A program made the position numbers and the translations under genes. A DNA stretch of 64,000 nt. It comes from Paracoccaceae bacterium (GTDB lineage: Bacteria; Pseudomonadota; Alphaproteobacteria; Rhodobacterales; Rhodobacteraceae). How positions within the stretch are numbered: position 1 is the first letter of the stretch; every line of letters begins with the position of its first letter. Under the pieces are notes generated by a model that saw only the letters and a list, made by a program, of their open reading frames with translations, had not been told where the DNA came from and searched no databases. Shown here piece after piece: positions 60,686 to 64,000 of this stretch. The stretch covers positions 22,868 through 86,867 of the forward strand of contig JAFWNM010000033.1 in assembly GCA_017510335.1 (NCBI GenBank). Direction: 5' to 3'.

Positions 60686-61176
60686 GTGTGCGGCCCTGCA
60701 TTCCGTGGCCAGACAAACGCCTGCGCAGTCCCGCCGCCCCGGTTGATGCCATAACCGACGACATACGCGCCATCTGGGCTAACATGACCGACACGATGGA
60801 AGCCATGCCCGGCGTGGGGCTGGCCGCGCCGCAAATCGGGGTCATGCTGCGGCTGGCAGTGGTGGACGCGTCCGACGCGCGCGGGCAGGTTGTCCGCATG
60901 GCCAACCCCGAAATCCTGCATGCCAGCGGCCAGTTGCGCAGCCATGACGAAGCCAGTCCCAACCTGCCCGGTGTTTGGGCCAGCATTGACCGGCCCCGTG
61001 CGGTGACAGTGCGGTTTGTCAATGCCGATGGTGTGCTGGAAGACCGTGACTTCGTTGGGCTTTGGGCAACATCTGTCCAGCACCAGATCGACCACCTGAA
61101 CGGCAAGATGTATTTCGACCACCTAAGCAAGCTGAAGCGCGACATGCTGCTGCGCCGCGCCAGAAAGGCGGGCTGA
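60682..61176 (+). CDS. peptide deformylase-like protein lacking catalytic residues
   Basis: A 164-residue paralogue of the upstream deformylase. Motif 1 GVGLAAPQ (44-51) is intact, but motif 2 reads EASPNLP (Ser92 where Cys binds metal) and motif 3 reads QHQIDH (Gln135 for the catalytic Glu). The two metal histidines (134, 138) remain. Deformylase activity is therefore unlikely. The frame is intact and tightly coupled (ATGA) to def and directly to fmt, which suggests a conserved non-catalytic or altered role rather than decay. Confidence 0.85.
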   Translation: MSVRPCIPWPDKRLRSPAAPVDAITDDIRAIWANMTDTMEAMPGVGLAAPQIGVMLRLAVVDASDARGQVVRMANPEILHASGQLRSHDEASPNLPGVWASIDRPRAVTVRFVNADGVLEDRDFVGLWATSVQHQIDHLNGKMYFDHLSKLKRDMLLRRARKAG

Positions 61177-62079
61177 ATGCGCGTTATCTTCATGGGCACA
61201 CCGGATTTTTCGGTTGCAGCGCTTGACGCGATCCATGCCGCGCATGATGTCGTGTGCGTCTATACCCAGCCCCCGCGCCCTGCCGGCCGTGGCAAACAGC
61301 CCCGCCCCACCGCCGTGCATGCCCGCGCCGAGGCGCTTGGCCTGCCCGTGCGCCACCCCGCCAGCCTGAAGGGGACGACCGAACAGGCGGAATTCGCAGC
61401 GCTTGGCGCTGATGTGGCCGTGGTGGTGGCTTATGGACTGATCCTGCCGCAAGCTGTGCTGGACGCGCCGCGCTTGGGGTGCCTGAATATTCATGCATCC
61501 CTTTTGCCGCGCTGGCGGGGGGCGGCACCCATCCAGCGCGCCATCATGGCAGGCGACAGCGACACGGGTGTTTGCATAATGCAAATGGAAGCGGGGCTGG
61601 ACACAGGCCCGGTTTTGTTGCGCGAAACCACGCCCATTGGCGATGATGACACTGCCCAGACCCTGCATGACCGCCTGTCGCAAATGGGCGCAGGGCTGAT
61701 TGTCCGCGCGCTTGACCGCCTGCCCGACCTGACACCGCAACCGCAGCCTGAATCGGGCGTCACCTATGCCGCCAAGATCGACAAGGCCGAAGCCCGCATT
61801 GACTGGACGCGCCCCGCCGATGAAGTTGCACGCCAGATCCGCGCCCTGTCCCCGTTCCCCGGCGCATGGTGTGAAACCCCGTTCGGGCGGTTGAAACTGC
61901 TGCATGCACACGCGGTCGCGGGCGCAGGCACCCCGGGAACAGTGCTTTCGGGGCTGACTGTTGCCTGCGGGCAAGGGGCAGTTACGGTCACGTCGGTGCA
62001 GCGCGAAGGCAAGCGCGCGATGTCCAGCAGCGATTTGTTGCGCGGCGTGGGGGACATGGCCGGAATGGTCCTGCGCTAA
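61177..62079 (+). CDS. fmt: methionyl-tRNA formyltransferase
   Basis: A 300-residue enzyme that formylates initiator Met-tRNA using 10-formyl-tetrahydrofolate. [18 protein letters not shown] starts the catalytic domain, and [17 protein letters not shown] (Asn, His) and [11 protein letters not shown] complete it. The C-terminal OB-like domain begins at about 205. It starts directly after the preceding stop. Gene order def / def-like / fmt is the formylation cycle in one operon. Confidence 0.96.
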   Translation: MRVIFMGTPDFSVAALDAIHAAHDVVCVYTQPPRPAGRGKQPRPTAVHARAEALGLPVRHPASLKGTTEQAEFAALGADVAVVVAYGLILPQAVLDAPRLGCLNIHASLLPRWRGAAPIQRAIMAGDSDTGVCIMQMEAGLDTGPVLLRETTPIGDDDTAQTLHDRLSQMGAGLIVRALDRLPDLTPQPQPESGVTYAAKIDKAEARIDWTRPADEVARQIRALSPFPGAWCETPFGRLKLLHAHAVAGAGTPGTVLSGLTVACGQGAVTVTSVQREGKRAMSSSDLLRGVGDMAGMVLR

Positions 62080-62097
62080 AGCCTGCCGCGCGTGGAG

Positions 62098-62198
62098 TAT
62101 CGCTTGTTGCCCAAAACAGGGAACCGGATTTTAGCAACATGCGACATCAATAAATTCGGGCATTTTTTGTGAATGCGCATGAAGGCGGCATACTCTAG
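62098..62198. repeat. RIME-like palindromic element, copy B
   Basis: A second copy of the element at 52720-52822. Shared blocks are TTGTTGC / ATGTTGC, GGGAACCGG with ATTTTAGC or TTTTGAGC, AACATGC, GTGAATGCG / GTGAATACG and GGCATACTCTAG. The first hairpin is kept; the second is diverged. Its right end (ATACTCTAG) reaches into the tonB gene, whose minus-strand TAG stop at 62195-62197 lies inside the element. Confidence 0.78.
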
Positions 62199-63016
62199 CG
62201 GTAGCTTAATGGCAGATTGAACAGGTGATTGCCGCTTATCCCTGCAGGGGCTTGCGGCAGTCTGGCGCGTTGAACGGCCTGAACTGCGGCAGTATCCAGC
62301 CGGTCATTGCCGGAACTTCCCACAACACTGGCACTGACAAGCCGCCCGTCACTGCTGAGATGCAAGCGCAGCTGCACAGTGCCCCGCGCGCGTGTGGCGG
62401 GTGGGCGTTGCTGACGCTGGATAGCGGCACGAATTGCGCCCGCCCATTGCATCATCAGGCTGGCTGTATCAGCGCTGCCGCTGGACTGTGCCGCCTGCCC
62501 CTGCCCGCGCTGCATTTCCGCGCCAGCCCCTGCCGCGCGCTGTGCGGGGACCGCTGGCGCCGTTCGCGCGGGGGTGCGGGCATCCGGCCTTGGGCGGGGG
62601 CGTTGGGTCGGGGCGGCATCGGGGCGCGCAAACACCTGCGGCACATCCCGCCCCGCCGCAACGTCCAGATCTGCCGCGCCGCTGTCTGCCGGCAGGCGCG
62701 GCAGGTCGGGCAAGTCCACACTGGCAACAGGCGAAGACACCGGCATTCTGGCGGGTATATCCGCAAGTTCGGGTTCGGGTGGGGCTGGAATTTCATCCTT
62801 CCCGGCTGTGGTCCTGTCGGCGGTTTCATCCCAGCGGCGCACAAGGGCGGCAACTTGCGTATCTGCCGCGCCCATCGCTGCGGGAACATCCACATCATCT
62901 GCGCCGGAATTGCCGCCCGCTGCGGCCATGCCATCAGGCAGCACCGCTGCAAAAGCGGCCAGATGCGCCACCACGGCAACAGCCGCAAAGCAAGCGTATT
63001 CAAGCCCTGCCCTCAT
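62195..63016 (-). CDS. tonB: TonB-family energy transducer
   Basis: A 273-residue TonB. One N-terminal membrane helix (YACFAAVAVVAHLAAFAAVL), a long Pro/Asp/Ala-rich periplasmic spacer, then the C-terminal domain (about 205-273, GTVQLRLHLSSDGRLVSASV). It passes proton-motive energy from ExbB-ExbD to outer-membrane receptors. It is the last gene of the operon, coupled to exbD by ATGA. Its stop codon lies inside repeat copy B. Confidence 0.86.
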   Translation of the reverse strand: MRAGLEYACFAAVAVVAHLAAFAAVLPDGMAAAGGNSGADDVDVPAAMGAADTQVAALVRRWDETADRTTAGKDEIPAPPEPELADIPARMPVSSPVASVDLPDLPRLPADSGAADLDVAAGRDVPQVFARPDAAPTQRPRPRPDARTPARTAPAVPAQRAAGAGAEMQRGQGQAAQSSGSADTASLMMQWAGAIRAAIQRQQRPPATRARGTVQLRLHLSSDGRLVSASVVGSSGNDRLDTAAVQAVQRARLPQAPAGISGNHLFNLPLSYR

Positions 63017-63399
63017 GGTGCCCCCGACACGGCAACAAGCGCGACATCGCGCACCCCCTGTTCCCCCATCAGGCGCAACACACGGGCCAATTCCGATGCG
63101 GCAAGCTGCGCATCCGCATGAAGGGTAACGGGCGCGGGACGGGCAGCAAGTTCCGCCAGGACATCCTGCCCCACAGATGTGGCGGACAACAAAACCCCAT
63201 CCGCGCCCAGCCACACTACATGTCCGCCGTCCTGCAAGGGACTGTCTGCGGTTTCGGAAAAAGGCAGCGTCACGGCAACGGGTTCGGGCGGGGCAATCTG
63301 CGCACTCATCAAAAAGAAGATCAGCAACAGGAACACCACGTTTATCATCGGCACCACGCTTTCGCGCGCGGGTCGGCGGGGGGGCGTGGCAAAATCCAT
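63013..63399 (-). CDS. exbD: ExbD/TolR-family protein with Asp-to-Asn change
   Basis: A 128-residue single-helix protein. The membrane motif is VPMINVVFLLLIFFLM. Residue 20 is Asn (codon AAC), where ExbD and TolR carry the proton-carrying Asp. The periplasmic domain (about 45-128) looks complete. ATG at 63399 overlaps the upstream exbD stop as TGATG. Read together with the Asp-bearing partner just upstream. Confidence 0.83.
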   Translation of the reverse strand: MDFATPPRRPARESVVPMINVVFLLLIFFLMSAQIAPPEPVAVTLPFSETADSPLQDGGHVVWLGADGVLLSATSVGQDVLAELAARPAPVTLHADAQLAASELARVLRLMGEQGVRDVALVAVSGAP

Positions 63400-63788
63400 C
63401 ACTCGCGCCCTTCCATAACAACCAGATTATGCACCCCTGCTGCGTGCAACTGGTCCCGAAGCCGCGTCAGGTCCTGCACATTCGCCCCCTGCCGCGGACG
63501 CAACACAACAAGCGCGCCCGCATCAGGCAAAAGCGCGCGCAGGTCCGGCACCAAATCATCCGGCGCGACCGGCACGCCATTCAGCCAAAGCCGGTCAACG
63601 CCAAATTCCACAAGGCGCGGGGGGCCGTCATAGGGTTGCATCCCGCTGCCCGACGGGGCAAGCGCCAGCCCCACATCCTGCCCGAACCGCGCGGCCAGCA
63701 TGAAAAACACCAGCAGCAGGAACACCACGTCAATCATCGGTGTCAGACTGGGCCGCCGCGCTGGCCGTGGGGACGAAAAGCGAAACAT
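63399..63788 (-). CDS. exbD: ExbD/TolR-family protein with canonical Asp
   Basis: A 129-residue single-helix protein. TPMIDVVFLLLVFFML has Asp20, the residue needed for proton flow in ExbD. The periplasmic part ends in GVHNLVVMEGRE. ATG at 63788 overlaps the exbB stop. With ExbB and TonB it forms the inner-membrane motor. It differs from the neighbouring ExbD across most of the periplasmic domain, so the two are old paralogues and not a recent duplication. Confidence 0.86.
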   Translation of the reverse strand: MFRFSSPRPARRPSLTPMIDVVFLLLVFFMLAARFGQDVGLALAPSGSGMQPYDGPPRLVEFGVDRLWLNGVPVAPDDLVPDLRALLPDAGALVVLRPRQGANVQDLTRLRDQLHAAGVHNLVVMEGRE

Positions 63789-64000
63789 CACCCCCCCTTC
63801 TGCACAGTCGTAAAGATGCGCGTGGCCAGATCTTCCAGATCGGCCTGAACACGGTCCACGATGCTTTCAAACCAGCTTAGGGCCATGGCAGCCGGAATCG
63901 CCACGGCCATACCCGCAGCCGTTGTCAGAAGCGCTTGCCATATTCCGCCCGCCAGCGCTGCGGGATCGGCGCGGTTGCCCGCTGCCTGCAGCGCCTGAAA
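63788..64000 (-). CDS. exbB: MotA/TolQ/ExbB proton channel family protein, C-terminal fragment
   Basis: Only the last 70 residues are in the window; the gene continues past the right edge. The sequence includes GGIWQALLTTAAGMAVAIPA, the third-helix motif of ExbB/TolQ with its conserved Thr, and then a cytosolic tail (SWFESIVDRVQADLEDL). It is the first visible gene of the exbB-exbD-exbD-tonB operon, with a one-base overlap. Confidence 0.87.
   Translation of the reverse strand, partial: FQALQAAGNRADPAALAGGIWQALLTTAAGMAVAIPAAMALSWFESIVDRVQADLEDLATRIFTTVQKGG

Noticed and set aside
62195..63421. A longer TonB frame starting at 63421
   Set aside because: It would cover the whole ExbD gene in another frame; the ATGA-coupled start at 63016 gives a normal TonB with an N-terminal membrane anchor.

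Overview
The window looks like chromosomal DNA of a Rhodobacterales alphaproteobacterium (roseobacter or Rhodobaca type). G+C is high (about 60-65%), genes are dense and coupled by ATGA or TGATG overlaps, and there are three TRAP uptake systems. The PII-AmtB pair, the FtsEX-PlsC block and the def / def-like / fmt block also fit this group. No rRNA, CRISPR array, integrase or intact insertion sequence is visible. There is one tRNA (Val, CAC), one decayed IS5-type transposase and two copies of a RIME-like palindromic repeat.

Layout. 1-11.5 kb is housekeeping: the start of an ATP-dependent DNA ligase with its partner nuclease, a bile-acid:sodium-symporter family carrier, an acyl-CoA ligase, plsC-ftsX-ftsE, a zinc-ribbon membrane protein, a class A penicillin-binding protein and glnK-amtB. 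11.6-28.9 kb is mainly an exopolysaccharide locus: two sulfotransferases around a flippase and a polymerase, GDP-mannose synthesis (phosphomannomutase and manC), dTDP-rhamnose synthesis (rfbABCD), two glycosyltransferases, two epimerases and a MarR-type EPS regulator. The expected product is a mannose- and rhamnose-containing, sulfated surface polymer. The polymerase and the end of the flippase are strikingly AT-rich, so this part of the locus appears to have been exchanged.

29-52.7 kb is a catabolic block with three TRAP transporters, each beside its own enzymes and regulator. (i) TRAP 1 is followed by 2,4-diaminopentanoate dehydrogenase and both subunits of 2-amino-4-oxopentanoate thiolase, enzymes known from clostridial ornithine fermentation. 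A LysR gene lies upstream and an M81 metallohydrolase is divergent from it. Ornithine racemase and aminomutase are absent from the window. (ii) TRAP 2 (fused QM permease) precedes a cyclase/amidohydrolase, an alpha/beta hydrolase, an extradiol-type dioxygenase, a Rieske ferredoxin, an FAD monooxygenase and a fumarylacetoacetase-family hydrolase. This looks like an aromatic-ring pathway with an unknown substrate, controlled by a LysR protein with two clear boxes. (iii) TRAP 3 goes with a mandelate-racemase-family sugar-acid dehydratase and a FadR-type regulator. In all three systems a perfect hairpin separates the binding-protein gene from the permease genes.

52.7-64 kb returns to core functions: tRNA-Val, Lon, a DUF2853 protein, a lytic transglycosylase, a glutathionyl-hydroquinone reductase, a PatB-type C-S lyase, peptide deformylase, a deformylase-like protein lacking catalytic residues, Fmt, and an ExbB-ExbD-ExbD-TonB operon. 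In the second ExbD the conserved membrane aspartate is asparagine.

The best candidates for new biology are the ord-ortAB-TRAP-M81 module, the aromatic cluster of unknown substrate, the Asp/Asn ExbD pair and the conserved pseudo-deformylase. All functions are read from motifs and context; no database search was possible.
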